From assembly GCA_947650285.1 (NCBI GenBank), contig CANTFL010001407.1, positions 62,001 to 126,000 on the forward strand: a stretch of 64,000 nucleotides of DNA. The letters run 5' to 3'. Positions within the stretch are counted from its first letter, which is position 1; the number at the start of each line of letters is the position of its first letter. Below, in pieces: positions 10,322 to 23,985 of the stretch. The stretch is from Hyaloperonospora brassicae (taxonomy: Eukaryota > Oomycota > Peronosporomycetes > Peronosporales > Peronosporaceae). The notes beneath the pieces were generated by a model. It ran no database searches. It saw only the letters and a program-made list of their open reading frames with translations, and had not been told where the DNA came from. Position numbers and translations under genes: made by a program.

Positions 10322-13300
10322 CGGAAGGACCGTAGATGGACCAAGTCGGAATTCCCGCGTGTCTTTTCGTCAGGTTTGCATACACGTCTCCACAACACTG
10401 GCTTAAAACAAACACTGCTCTTGATCGGACCGGCTTTTTAACCTACAAGTATTGCTGTTGAAATACCCTTTCGCTGGAATCGCGTCACAGGGAGATTATG
10501 AGGTCCTTTATTTCTTAATGGCGGCGCGCCCCACGCTACCAGGGCAAGCATCGGTGCTCGTTACATCGAATCCATCAACCGGTTTAATGTTTGAAATGTT
10601 TAAATGCGATGCGAGGGCACGAAAAGGCGACCGGAGTGGTCGGGCGGTGACTTGGTATTTTTTTGGGACCATGATGTCGTAAATTTGCTGTGCGCAAAAG
10701 GTGAACGCAGAGTGACAAGTAGAAAAGTGATTGTACCCAGGTATATTCCGAATGCGTGCGAGGTAGATGACTTGAGCAGAGGGGTTTTGCGATGACGGCA
10801 GAGAAGAGGGAACTAGAAAGAAGAAACAAAGAATCTTATTCTTCACCTACCGCTTCCTCATCGCAGCCCGAATCTTGCCTACAGAAGGAATATGCGTTTG
10901 TACGACAGACACAGCTGGAAGCAAATGCCGTAACAAGGATATCAGTTATGAAGCATGTAAGCATGGCTGGATGCTGGACCTTGACGATGTCTGAGGCCAG
11001 CAGCTAGTTTTTGAATGGGCGAGTAGGGTTATACAGAACGCAGACGGTGAAATGAGTCGATAGATCTACGACATGGCTTTAAATAGGCACGTCACGATTG
11101 GCGATTTGTAAACCATGCATTGACGGAGCAATTGCTTTGCGCAGCACGGCTCCTGATTGAAAGATGCGTACGATGGCATGTGCAATGATTTGCCGTACTT
11201 CTGATTCCATCACTTCACGAATAGTATTTTAAAAAAAACCTCTACTGGTCGCTGTCATTATAGAGCTTGGCTCTGTAGTATGGCCTGACGCCTTCATCTA
11301 ATTCAATAATACTGACTTCTGCTCCGCATGAACGTGCATGACGACGGAATAAGGTCAAGGAATATGTATTCTATATGGATATGCTCAACTTTCGCAATAC
11401 GCATCTATGACACCAAATTAAGCGGGATAGTAACATCAGTAACTCCGCGGATGCTCAAGTGTCGTGTTTAGTTGCTTTAAGCGATAACATGTTAACTTCT
11501 GTACGATGTTGCTCCGAGGCTCGATAATATAGGGTCTTCGGAAGAACGGACTTTAGAGCTTTTTCCTATGGTTGCAAGTTTGAGTCTTGTTCCGCTGAAC
11601 ATAATTGTTTCGATGTATAAGCGTCATCCTTGTGCTTTCTTATCAAGATGATTAATGGGTCGGCCCTAAAATAGAGAGGCACACCAAAATACGGCAAGAA
11701 TTGCGTCGTCAAACAAGAGAAATAGTTACACTATGTGCACATTATCGAATTATGTAATAGACGTGAGGATACAGAAAGCTATAATGAAGCACCAAATATG
11801 AGGCCTCATCGGTTGAATTTTCTTCATATTTACTTTGCATTATTCCATTATAATATAATATTCATTACGATTTCTCTAACTACACTGGTAAAATGCTATG
11901 TAGAATTCACAATGTATTTACAAAAAAGTGTATTTTTTACTTTGATCTAAATATACCCCATGCTAACGGTAGGCAATGGTTGTAGTACATTACATATTCA
12001 GATTATATAACCCTGGATTCTAGTTTTTAATATAATTTACACAGATCGATTCAAATTATAGAATCCGGTCAAGGATATTGGCATCTTCGAATAAATTTAG
12101 AGGACATAACATAGAACTCAACTTTACGTGTCACGATACTACATGTGATTGTTGAAAGGATACAGCGTTGTGTTAAAAAAATTAAACCCATTACATTAGT
12201 CTTCATCTACGTTCGTTTCCCGTCTTCCTATTATACAAGCAATTGCAGTCTGGTAATAAATGTCTAGTAGACTATACATTTTTTATATTTTATAGAAAAA
12301 GTCTTTTTTAGAATCGTTCATTAGTTTACATACCAAGTAATATTTGCAATAGATTTTCAATATTTACGTTCTAATAATTTAAAAAATATGGTCGATTTAT
12401 GTTAGATTCGTATTTGTATATACGATTTTAATGAGTCATAATTTCGCACAGGTATGCATGCAAGAAGTTTTTTTGGTTCACTTACTGATCGCTACACTTT
12501 TTGCCGACATTGTAATGACCACAGCCTGATATTAAACCTAATCAAAACAGCCCCATCTAGGAGGGTACACGTGGTGATGACCAAAGGACTATCGGAAGTG
12601 TAGCCATAGAGTAACAGATCAAATTCATTTATATATAATACTGTTCAATCCTTAATGATTGCAAGCACATGTTTTTTTATTACTGTTAATACGTTGGTGT
12701 CAACATAAAAGCCATAAAAGTCTATCAACTTACGTTAATTTTCAGCGACTTTAAGGCTCGTTATTGGAGCTTCAACGGTCATACTATATATAAGTTTGAT
12801 CGATGCAAACATAAAGTGCATGTATTTATAATAAGTATATACATGCATTTAAAAAGATGCAATCAAATAAATCGATGTTCTAGTATATATACATTATATT
12901 TCATCAATCAATTTATAAAATAATTGTATTGTAGAGTTCCTAACTGCCTTGGAGTTTCTTGCCAAAGTCTACTTTGAATCTTAAAACGAAATATATTAAT
13001 ATAGATTGCCCCGGTCTTTCACCAATAATATTTTCGAGCTCTGTCACTCAGCAACTTTATATTAGTTTTTCGATCATAAGAATTGTACCAACTCAACTTT
13101 ATCATTTTACAAATTCGATTTCTGTAGTCGATTTGTATTTTGTTAATATTTACTGAAAGGTATATTACCCTTAACCTCAAATTATTTCGTAAATTTTGGC
13201 TTGTGGCCAGCAATTTTAGGCCGTGCCAAAGATTCCTTCGTAAAATTTTATCAAATTGATGTTTCTACCTAAAGGCATTCAGAAATCATTTGCAATAGTA

Positions 13301-13367
13301 AGAATCAAGATCGATTCGTCACCCTTAACGGCATGATTTTGCCTGTTTATATTTGCGAGATAAAATA
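10322..13367. other. AT-rich stretch, no recognised gene
   Basis: The first 700 bp are less AT-rich and hold overlapping 60-110 codon frames on both strands (10452-10682 plus, 10508-10846 minus) that I cannot assign. From about 11.2 kb the sequence is AT-rich with only short chance frames. No RNA gene or repeat structure recognised. Confidence 0.5.
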
Positions 13368-13802
13368 TGTAACGTGGTACCGAAAACTACGTACTGGTCT
13401 AGCATTTCAAAGTTAATTTTCACTGGCAACAGTAAAGGTCAGTCCCCTGCTACGTATTTACACAAGACAGATAAAGATAAAGAATTAAGGTATAAACTCT
13501 TATCAAGGAAAACTAAAATAGTCATTAAAGTTATTAAGTCCTTTTGTTCTTGTTCTCTATTTGTTCTGACTAAGTTACATATATTATTATAATTTATTAT
13601 GGCGTCTACTCACCTCCCAATGCGCGCGTTTAGCCGCAATTAATCGGTTGATACCATCTACATATCAGCTAATGAGCAGATCCTTCGGTAATCTTTACAG
13701 CATCACTATGCTTAGTGATTTTGCTTGAAGAATATTCAACGTAATATTCTTTGTTGCCATTTTGTCACAACATTAATTTGTTATAAATTGCGACCCCGTA
13801 CA
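13368..13802 (-). repeat. Solo LTR, A/C family
   Basis: 435 bp starting TGTAACGTGGTACCG and ending ACCCCGTACA, aligned end to end with the LTRs of A and C, including the core motif at 13611-13645 and the GAAGAATATTCAACGTAATATTC segment near its right end. Flanks carry no gag or pol sequence, so it is a solo LTR left by LTR-LTR recombination. No matching target-site duplication (AAATA, ATTCC), so it is old. Confidence 0.75.
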
Positions 13803-15190
13803 ATTCCGAAATTGTCGCAGGTTGTAACTTAAATATCCACTAAATTCTACCAAGAGTTGCCATAACTATAGCAATATACAATCATTGGCATCACCTCAAT
13901 CGTTGAGATTGAATAAAGTAAATTTTTGTTCCTAATGGTGCGACCGATATGCTCATAATGAAGCATTTGTCGGACGCTCTATTCATCGTTGGCGATATAT
14001 GTTTCTCAACATAAAGCGCTTTTGAGGATGGCGGTGGAGAATAGTGAAAGGATATATGAAAAATGATTCCAAGACGACCTACTGGAGACCTTTGGACTTG
14101 CATTTGCGATTTTTGAGCATGGCTTGTTGATTTTCCACCGAACAATTCGATGTTAGTGACTTCGCTTATCAAAATTAAGGTCTCGAAGTGATGGCCGATA
14201 GCGGAAATTATCTCTTCTAGAATTCCTATTGACTCTTGCAGTGACATTGCCTAAGCGTGACAAGGCGGGCGCACTAACAACCCACAGCAAGTGCATGTGC
14301 CTATCCATATATCGGGGCGCAGCATGCTGATGTTTGTTGACTATTAAATACACTGATCGATATAATTAATGTGTAAAAGACGTACTCTTGTGTACAATAT
14401 AACATGTGCTCTTTCAATCGCGCCTATCATTGAGAAATCGTCCCAAATGAAATATACTATATATTATATGATTGCCGGACAAAGAGGTTGCAGAATAAGG
14501 TGGTGCGCACCGTGCTAGTTCCGATGCCCCAGGCCTATCTTATACATTCATTTATGCAAGTTCCTGTCGTTTCTAGTAGATACTAAATATTATTGCAAGA
14601 TCAACATAGTAGTATATACCTAGCTCGTGAGATACCACAATTCCTAATCAACATGGTTTTCAAATATCACATATGGCTATTACGATGACAAAAATGCATA
14701 GATCAAACTAAGTCAATTATATCCAAGGTAATGGGCAACCTTGGAACAGAAAAAGCTCAGAGTGATGATGCTGAACACGTTACATTCAGGCTAAGTTATT
14801 TTTTTTAGAATACAAACTACGCAATGGTAAAAATGCAGTATGCCCTTAATTTTTTATATTTTTTTAACACAAATGGTGTATATAATACAGAAAGATGTAA
14901 ATACAGCCTTTAAAACTTGAATAATTGATATAATATACCGATCTCAGATTTGATAATAGTTGATGTCCAGGCCTGTTTAGTTTTACAACGAATATTATTT
15001 GTAATTTATATGTGAGATACAAAAAACCTTCACTTTTAGAGATGGTAAATTTATGATATATTAATTTGAACAATAAGAGAGAGACTATATAAGCCGCATC
15101 TATGCAATAAATGATGCGAATTCGTATATAGCAACTATATTCAATAGAGTTACCAATCACCACTCACTTTGCCTGCCACAACTCGCCCTG
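13803..15190. other. AT-rich stretch, no recognised gene
   Basis: Contains chance frames up to 118 codons (13891-14247 minus) without recognisable motifs. Nothing else seen. Confidence 0.45.
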
Positions 15191-15468
15191 CATATTTAAA
15201 ATGAAAGGTTCATAGGTACACACACACCTTTTGACACATACACTCCCCCTGGAATAAGAGCCTCATTAAAGCACCGTAACCTCTTTAAAAATGCAGACCT
15301 TATATATGCATAAAATTGTCGAATATATATATATTTATTGATTGTACAAATCACTCCTTAATACAGGCCTCTTTTGTGTCAGCACATAGCGTTGCGTTGT
15401 AAAACCACTTTCAATATCCAGTAGAACCCCTATGACTACTTCTAATACCGTTCGTTGTCCTTTTTATA
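15191..15468 (+). repeat. Left arm of long inverted repeat
   Basis: About 278 bp, inverted relative to 16438-16706; the arms differ at many positions except the 23 bp perfect block, so they are old. Confidence 0.65.
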
Positions 15469-16437
15469 ATTGATCTAATGTAGGTCATACACACCGTGAT
15501 CCATCAAAGGTTTAGTGACTTTTAGGTAGATCAAAATGATGGCATTTAACTCTCTATCGATAGCCACTGCGCGATAATCCACTCGTCCTAATCGCGCCAA
15601 ACTTCATGTACGAGTCAATTTTTAGGGAGATGTACTGGAATATGATGGCCCTTTCTGTCTCGTACCGCGCAGCAGTGGGCGCCTACACCGCATTCGATCA
15701 AACAAAAACCCAGTAGCAGTAGGAAAAGAGTCAACAGCCAACCTAAAAAAAACTACACGACGGCTAGTCGATGACCAAAGATCGCATTAACCGCGTCGAT
15801 CTAAGATGCCACAAGTTGTGCGCAGTGACAGTGGTCTAACCCAACGGGATCAGAGTTCACGACGGCGCACGCGCGCTAGTATCTTGCAGGATAAAGCGTC
15901 TCACAAATGCTAATATTGCGAATTTATGGCGCTGCTGCATTGTCAAAGATCGACCGCAGCCACTCCATGCACCTGAGTAGGTAAAAGACACATTTCACTC
16001 CCACCAAACGTCAGCAATTAATCAACCCAGAGATCAGATTAAACATACGCAAGTACTCAATGTTATTATGTGATACATGCTCACCTGGTCGAGTCGCGGT
16101 AAATTGCGACCAGAACGATCGTGCGACAAGCTTTAAATTCGACTGAGTATCCTCTAGTGGCTGCGACAGATAATCGACAGATTATGTGTTGTCTCCCGTT
16201 ACAAACGTCACTCTGCTCATCAACGAGACGGTTTCCTGCGGTCGTGCAGGCTGTCTATTCTAGTAAATGGAGAAACTCGTACTGTAGGACAACGAGACAA
16301 ATAGAGGGTATGACAATGAGTGGTTTTTCGCGCAGGTCACATGCTGCGTCTCTTTACTTCTCGCCGAGGAAGCTTACGCAGCCGTACAGATGGTTTGCTT
16401 TTCGTATCGCAGTCGTGTTGGCGTTGACCTACCTATG

Positions 16438-16706
16438 TTAAAAAAGGGAAATGGTAGTATTTGAGGTACTTAGAGTGGAGTGTACCGGATAGTGAGAGCG
16501 AATTTCATACGCATGGCTGTGTGCTGACACAAAAGAGGCCTGTGTTACGAAGGGATGTGTACATACAACAAATATTTATATGGCGTTCTTATGTACAAGT
16601 GTGAAGTACCCATTAAAGAGACTACAGTATATAAAGAGGCGCATATATCCTATAGGTGTGTGTACGTGTCATAGGATGCGTGTATTATAAAGCATTTTAA
16701 ATATTG
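16438..16706 (-). repeat. Right arm of long inverted repeat
   Basis: Inverse partner of 15191-15468. Confidence 0.65.
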
Positions 16707-19559
16707 AGAATGGCCAAATTAAAAATAAAGTGAACCCACTTATAATGATCTCGCCCGCATTAAATTTGCTCAGTACTTATACGCTATCTTCGCCATTTAA
16801 ACCACCACTTACATCAGCATGGACGAATTGGTAACATTGGTGGTCGGTGCAGTCTCCTCGACACGAGATTATGTATAAAGCTCCACTTATATTGGGGTAG
16901 AATGTAGCGCATTGATGTAAAGCTGAAAAGGGAACCTCGTATAGGCAGCAAAATATCCTTGATTATTAAGATGTTCTACCGGCAGTAGTGGTCTTCAATC
17001 CATATTTCTATCGTGGCCGCGAGAATTCAGTTGGTTCTTTTGGGTATCTATCGCTGGGAATTTATCGCACAGTTCATTTCAGTAAAAACCACCGTGCTTT
17101 AAGACTTTGATGAAGTTTGAGGCCTGTTCGTGGAAGCATAAATTGTTAAGAAGCCGGAAACGAACGAAGAAGATGTCGGCAACCTCTTCCAAAATATGCA
17201 GTAACTGCATCGTTAAATTTAAATGCTGTTGATTTTAATGTCTAATAAAAGCTCTTTGGGGACCCATAAAACTGAATGATCAAAACCTGGTCATGCTGCT
17301 CGAAAATTTAAGTCTAGTGTATATATAGGTATTGATTGTATATTATAATTTTGATCGTCAACCATAAGACAGTAAAATTACAAACTGTTTGAATACATCT
17401 CGACTATCAAAAAATTAGATCGTTTTGTGTAAATTTCGTTTTTTTATATTCTTTTAAAAATTCAGATACAGCCAATTAAATTCGCTATAGAAGCATGCAG
17501 GATTTTCTAGAAATGAGGTTGAGTAATAATTATAAAAAAATAAGAGGTGTATAGAGTCTTCGTATAGCACAAATATAATAGGCTCGTATTCTACGTTTTC
17601 GATTGTCCGTTGCTGTGCCTATTCAAATTATTTACGAGAAAACCTTTGTATGACATCGATGGGTAGCATTATTTATAGATTGTTGAATAACCTGTCCGCG
17701 CTGTAAGCTTAAGAGGCATCGGAGTCTCTGCGTCGTTTCTTTCTCTTTTATTGGTTCTTGCTTACACCTTAAATTTCTACATGAATTCATAGGATGGAAT
17801 AGTGGTACTTACAAAACGCTAAAAAAATCATCTTAGAGTTACATAATAGAAAAAATACATCTTAAGAGAGCAGAACCATAGCCGTGAATTTTTTCCGCCG
17901 TAAGTCAAAGATTAGGACGCAGAAAAAATCTTTATTGCGATTGTGGACTGGTACAATATCAGCTTAATAAGATTGTGCAGACTCTGCGTAATAAAACCCA
18001 TCATTACTGATTGTCCCGCTTGCACAACTGCTAAACGTATAATGGTGATCAAAGAAAGAAAGCTTTTTTGCAGCGAATTTTAGCGTCGATTTGAGCGACA
18101 TGAGAGCGAATTAAACAAATATGAAACGAGTTAGCAATTAGCTGGCTCTCTTTGATAATAAAATAAGCGATATCTTGTGCTGCTTTTCGCCGCTTTTTCT
18201 GGACGAAAACGCGCTTAGTAATCATAGGTGACACCTATTTGCATCTCACATGTCGGGCAAGAAACATTATTAGTACGAGCGATCTGGATGCCAGCCGACG
18301 GATCGAATTGGCATGAGTAAAAGCGATTGAGGAATAAGATCAAATTATACAGAAGTGCGACTACTGTTCGGATATAACTAAGCATAGGCTCTCCTGCGAC
18401 ATAAGTAATAATTTATGATTCACGATGAATAATGATGTAAGAATGAAGCCCCTAAATTAATGTCTAATTCCATTGCAATACAGGTTGAACTTGTTGTCTC
18501 TGAGAAGACTAAGATCGAAGAACCAGTGTATTGACAGCTGGTCCGTCATCATATTATTTACTATTAAAGCAAGCAAATTTAGGCCTTGTCGAGCAAACTG
18601 TTTTTTAAAAAACACATGTTCCAGTAGCTCGACATTACTGACAAGGACAAGTAACTTTTGAGGTATCATATGCGAACTTTCAGTAATTTAAGAACAGTTG
18701 CTATTGAGGTGTATCTAGCTGTGCTGGTACGTATAATGTACACGAAAGCAATACATCCAGCGGCAACACTGGGTCAGCTGTTAGATGGAGAAGCTAAATC
18801 GTATGCCTTAAAATAACATCTACGGCTACCACGCTGCCAATGAAAGACTGATCCAGACCTTCTGCACAACATCGGTGATATAAAGATGGTATAATGTGCT
18901 ACCTTTATGTATTATTAGGAATGTGCACAAACGTATGAGTGGACATGTCAACGTGAAATCGCGCACACTCATACATTACGAGGACACGCGCTATTGTCGA
19001 AAGCAAACATGTGGCCTTCAGACGGTGATAGTTGGCATTAAACGTTATATATTTAGTACTTCCGAGATAACAAGCTTGCATTCAGCTCCGTGCATCATAC
19101 AAATGCCGCTTAAACTTGTCCGTCATACTTAAGTGGGATCAACTCGTCTTAATATATGTCCAACGATCCGATGCGGGTATAAAAGAATAGAGGATCCATC
19201 TCCATGGCTTAATTATGTATATTGCGCATGCAGGACTTGCGCAAGCACTTATACTTGGATTTGCTCTAAATAAACAAGAACGGAACACCATTTTTCAGAT
19301 CTCACCACCATCTACGAACAAAGATTTTTCAATCGTCACCCCCGGCGCGTAGTCGGGTGCAATATATTCCTTCCTAAGCGTCTAGTGCCTCGAGAAAGAT
19401 CTAAGCGTGCTTTAAATAAGTCTGCGGGTACAAGCTTCCATGTATCACTACCACGCTGCTAAATTCTAAACTTTATTTGGCTTGTCCCAGTACTGGAAGT
19501 AGATAATTTAGCACAGCTCCTAGCCAGGGGAAGGATCCATGTGATCAATGAGCAAAACA
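16707..19559. other. AT-rich stretch, no recognised gene
   Basis: Only frames of 60-80 codons on both strands; none shows a domain. No RNA gene seen. Confidence 0.45.
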
Positions 19560-19980
19560 GTTTATTTTTAAGAGCTCGACTCTATGGTTTTTAGAGCTAA
19601 CGGCTCCAAATCCATGTTAAAGGGACCTAAACGATTGAGTGATTCGACTGCACAGTGTGCTCACATGCTTGTGGCATCAGAAGACTTGAATTTGTTACGG
19701 TCAAAGACGCCTTAAAAACTCACACGTCACTAAAAGATCAAAAAAGAAATTGAATTTTAGATTGTGTTGTATCTTCCGAAACATTTCTGACTAAACTACT
19801 TAATTTAGACTAAAATGTTCCAATGAATACGTCTTACAAACCTTTCATGTTGGTTGCTGACACAAATAAGCCCTTAGCATCTCATACGGTTGTCTTAAAT
19901 TTTTATATGGGATCTTATGCATGGTTTAAACCAAACATGTATTGTCGTTTTCCAACCAACGTGTACTCCCGTTGGACTAG
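19560..19980 (-). repeat. Decayed LTR, B family
   Basis: Aligns with the B LTR in its middle (AGAGCTAACGGCTCC, then GGGACCTAAACGATTGAGTG, then GCACAGTGTGC) and at its right end (ATTGTCGTTTTCCAACCAACG against the B LTR's ATTGTCGACTACCAGTCAACG). Same orientation as element B. No internal element sequence on either side. Edges are approximate. Confidence 0.55.
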
Positions 19981-20869
19981 TCATGTGATTAGGGTATGAA
20001 ACAATCTGTGTATTTTCTAATTTTCTCCTCATCACACACCAGTGACTGCGGTCATATTGACAATACATGGAAACCTTTGGAAGATAAGGGCGCTCCACAT
20101 ACTCAGAGTCGCGTTGATATTATATGTTGTTGTAAAAAGGCACAATTATCTGCCACACTTATTCAAATGCAATTGTTAGCCCGCGGACGCTCAAATCAAA
20201 ATATATAGCTTCGTCCGGTACCGACTTTATTCGTCTAAATACTAGGCAGAGATATGTCGAGGCTTTAAGAGCATTAATATCGCATCTAATTTGACAGTAC
20301 AAGATTGATGAAATCATACCTGTGACCATTTACATAATATAGACTACCTAGAAGACGTCGAACGCTTCTGGTGTAAGATTGGATGTGTTGTAGTAGCGCT
20401 TGTGCAAAGACAGAAGAAAGTAAAAATATAATATATATTGATTTTCAATTTCGTTCTTTATCGCTACCCTTCATGGATTTTCTGCACTGCGACTTGGCCA
20501 GGTCGATCTGCTAATGGAACACGTCAAGTCCATGTGTCTATGTGCTAATATCAGCTGTATTTTCTCTCTCACTAGCCTGACATACTGATCGTTCTTAGAG
20601 ACGTCCGCCTCTTTGCGTCCCGCCTATTGCAAAATTAGAAAAAAATATAAACTAGGTGAGGTCGGACCTTACCAGTCACATGCCTTGAAGTAGAACATCC
20701 AACATTGGTGACCTATGCGAGATGTTCATTATCACAATCAATGATAATCCTTAGTCGCATGTGCAGTAGAATAATTACACCTTGAGGTATATTTATTGCC
20801 AAATCTTCTTACAACTTTATGAATCGTAGCGGACAGACTCATGGCTTTGAAGTGAGGCGCGCTAGAACG
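19981..20869. other. AT-rich stretch, no recognised gene
   Basis: Frames of 70 codons or less without motifs (for example 19996-20208). Nothing else seen. Confidence 0.4.
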
Positions 20870-21296
20870 GGGCACACCTTGTGTCAGTTCGGTATAAGGT
20901 TGTGTACACCCGACATGACTTACACATGGCGAGGAAGTTCAGCGAAGTAGGCTAAACTTGAAAGCTATGCAAAAGAAATAATCAGAACTGTTATTTCAAT
21001 GTAATTTAGGCTTCCTAATAAAACATCTATATTTTGACCTACCATATAACACTACAATCGCCTGATAATTTGATTATTCACCACCCATTGCACGCATAGC
21101 AGCAGTTGATGATTAATCTGTTTGATGTACCCTGTACATCAACCAAAAGTCGACCACTTAATATATTACTTTCAGAAGTAGTACTTCCGCCAACATCATC
21201 TCTTTTCAAGTGATGTTCATTGAAAATAATCAGAATAGATAATGCCCAAAATCCGAATATAAGTATCAACTTTATGTAACGGACTTACGCCGTTGG
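20870..21296 (-). repeat. Decayed LTR related to the A/C family
   Basis: Carries the LTR core at 21079-21110 (CACCACCCATTGCACGCATA, then GCAGCAGTTGATG), followed by a TGATG...CATCAACC segment as in A, and ends near TGTAACGGACTTACG. The left limit is a guess from a region containing ACGGGGCACACC. More diverged than the 13.4 kb copy. Confidence 0.45.
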
Positions 21297-23694
21297 ATGC
21301 GCAGTCGACAGCATGGACGCCCAGCTTCATACAACGCTGTGATTTTTAAAATTAGAAGGTTTTTATAATTTTCTATATAAATAAATTGGAATTAAAATAA
21401 ATATAGGGAAGCAATTATTACTCTCCAGGTTTTGAACTACAACCCCCATCCCTATATCTCTCTTCATAATTTACTCCAATTACGCCTTCTTATTGGTAAA
21501 AATTAGGAATATATCCGGTTTCATAAATGATTTACACTCTCATTCACATATGATCAAATACGAAAGATGAACCGTCCATGCATGTCATTAAGTCCGCGAC
21601 GTGTGGTAATTCGACCGAGTATCGGATGGGTCAGAAGATACATTTATTCGAGCGATTATATTACAGGTTGGGCCTCTAGCGATTATCCTGCATGGACGCT
21701 GTGACAAAGGCTTCCGGCAATACTATATTAGAAATTAATTATAATCCAGCCGCAGAAGTCTATCAAAATATACATCAATCCTCGTGATACCTCTTCAAAT
21801 GAGTACCCGGACTAACGTGTAATTTGTTGATGGTAGTGGCTCGACGTGGCGTCTGACAAGAGTCAGACTAAGCTTTCCTAGATAAGCGTTTCCTGAATTA
21901 GCATTCTACAGCCGCTGGGTACTACAAGTGACTTCGTTTCGATTCAAATGGATATCAACCGCAGTATTGACGCCCACTCCTCCTCGTCGTTGCGCACAAT
22001 GCAGTCAAGTGACTAATTTATTCCGGTGAACATGACAGCAGTGATCACCGACATCATCGAGTACGGCTCCCTGAGCGCCACAAGCCATATCGCTTGAGAC
22101 ATGAACGTTGTTTTTATGTAAACACCTGCTTTGTCGTTGAAGACCGCCATCAAAAAGGTTCTTGGGTCGAGTTCATTTCCACTAACGGATGCAGTAATGG
22201 ATCTAGTTCGTGTTAATGGTCTTGTTCATTCAAGTGGGGCGCAAGCCATTGCAAGCATAAAAATGAAACGTATAAAAATTACGGTAATATATAGGAGTGG
22301 GGGGAAGTTAATGTAAACCTGGAAGTGGATAACGTTTCCCTTTTCAAAGATAAAGAAAAAATGTTTTATATAAAAGCATAATGTTATCCCTCATCCCATT
22401 CCATTGTTTTATCAAAATTATTTTATTATCTGCAGGTGCAGTTACAGGATAATTTGAGGTGATCGCTATCGAAAAGTACCGGTAGGTTAAACGTTCTATT
22501 TGTCACTCGCTAGCTGACTTTGTGAAGAAGCACCTGCGTACTTTAATAGTTGCGAGATGAGCTAATAAGTCATAAGCCAATTGAGAAACGAACATTTTGT
22601 GCACAATTACCCGTTGTCATTGGGACTCTGTCTACATTTAGTGTTCGAATTAAAAGGGATGCATGAAGGCATATAAAAGCTTCTACAATACAGGATTCAT
22701 GATAAATCGCCAGAAGGAGGGGCGTTGGTCAATAGATTACCTGAAGCACGAGAGAAGAAACGAAAAGTTTCTTCATCCGTATATGGTCTCCATGATGGAG
22801 CAGCAATTCATATTACGCTTTCAAAAGGGAGCAATCTCAGCCTAGACTTACCCTTCCCGAATAACATGACTTAGCTTCGAACCTGAAACTTATCGAACGT
22901 AGGAAAGCACCGTATGCTAGTAGAGGCCTCTTCATAAGACATGGAAACGGCATCCGCGATATCCATATATACGTAATTTACAATCGATATCATTAAACGA
23001 GGACACGGGAGTGTGCGCAAGTTTCCGGACGCGGAGAAACGCACAAATCAGGAATTAAAATCCTTTGGAGGGATATACAAGCTCTGAAATTGCGTCACGA
23101 CATAAAACATCACACAGCCATCGCCGGAGCACCTTGTAGTGTTACTAGAGCACATGAATCAAAATCGAGGAAATCAAATCCGAAGAAAAGAAGCTTGGAA
23201 AATATGCTTCATGCAGCAAAATCGGCGAAGAAAAGGGTTAATTGGCAGGCGATTCTACCTCTTAAATGATTATATATATCAGGTCGGAGGAAGCGCGTAT
23301 TTTTAGACGTATTGTACTTTACTACAGTTTTTAAAGGCACAACAGTAATTACTGCATGCACGACGGCGTTAATGATGTATAAACATGCAATAGGCGATGA
23401 AGTTAAAAAATATATTAGGTACAGCTTAATCAAGATGCAGCGCTGATGAGGAACTTAACCTTGTATAGTATGCTGATTTAAACGCTTAAAGGCTGTGGTA
23501 AACGCGCAACAACATCCAAGGGCGCGCATAGCGGAGATGCGTGAAATTGTAAACGGTTGGATCAAAAGGGGGCGCGTACACATAATTTATCCATAAACGG
23601 AATCTTTGGGGAAGCTTGTAACGGGTTGATCTTTTTGTATAAAGTTATTGCAAATTTAGATGTTTTTGAAATTTAGTTATTTGGATGATATTCA
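21297..23694. other. AT-rich stretch, no recognised gene
   Basis: Short frames only, such as 22131-22316 and 22663-22845 (both plus, 60-61 codons), with no recognisable motif. Confidence 0.4.
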
Positions 23695-23985
23695 TTCAAC
23701 ATTACTCGAACAATAGGTAATGTAGGCGGAATCTTACCTCCGAGGGTAATATTTTTGAGTGCTCCTCTTATTGGTTAGCATACACGGTACATTCAATATA
23801 TAAATCACCAATTGCTGCGGGACGCGCGCAATGGGATGTGAGCAAGAAGCCCACGTAGGAAATTGTATTTAGGTATAGTTAGATAAAGGCCAAGTTGTTA
23901 AATTAAAAAAATATAACTTTTGAATATAATTCTACTTTTCTCTCGGACAGAGCTGTCTATTTCTGTTTACGTTCTTGCGCTTCCT
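23695..23985 (+). repeat. LTR-like relic, opposite orientation
   Basis: Read on the minus strand it matches the relic at 63.05-63.41 kb: TTACCCTCGGAGGTAAGATT near one end and ATCTAACTATAC before the LTR core at 23806-23843. The retroelement sense strand is therefore plus here. Edges approximate. Confidence 0.4.

Larger units (their letters stand above)
15191..16706. mobile_element. Candidate TIR DNA transposon or MITE-like element (1.5 kb)
   Basis: Two long inverted arms: 15191-15468 and 16438-16706. They align over their whole length, with CATATTTAAAATG against CAATATTTAAAATG at the outer ends and a perfect 23 bp match in the middle (15364-15386 versus 16520-16542, containing GGCCTCTTTTGTGTCAGC). 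The ~970 bp between them has one 106-codon frame (16121-16441 plus) with no transposase motif I recognise. No clear target-site duplication. It could be a non-autonomous MULE or another TIR element, or two inverted copies of another repeat. Confidence 0.55.

Noticed and set aside
16121..16441. 106-codon frame inside the inverted-repeat element as its transposase
   Set aside because: Too short and no catalytic motif; not called as a gene.
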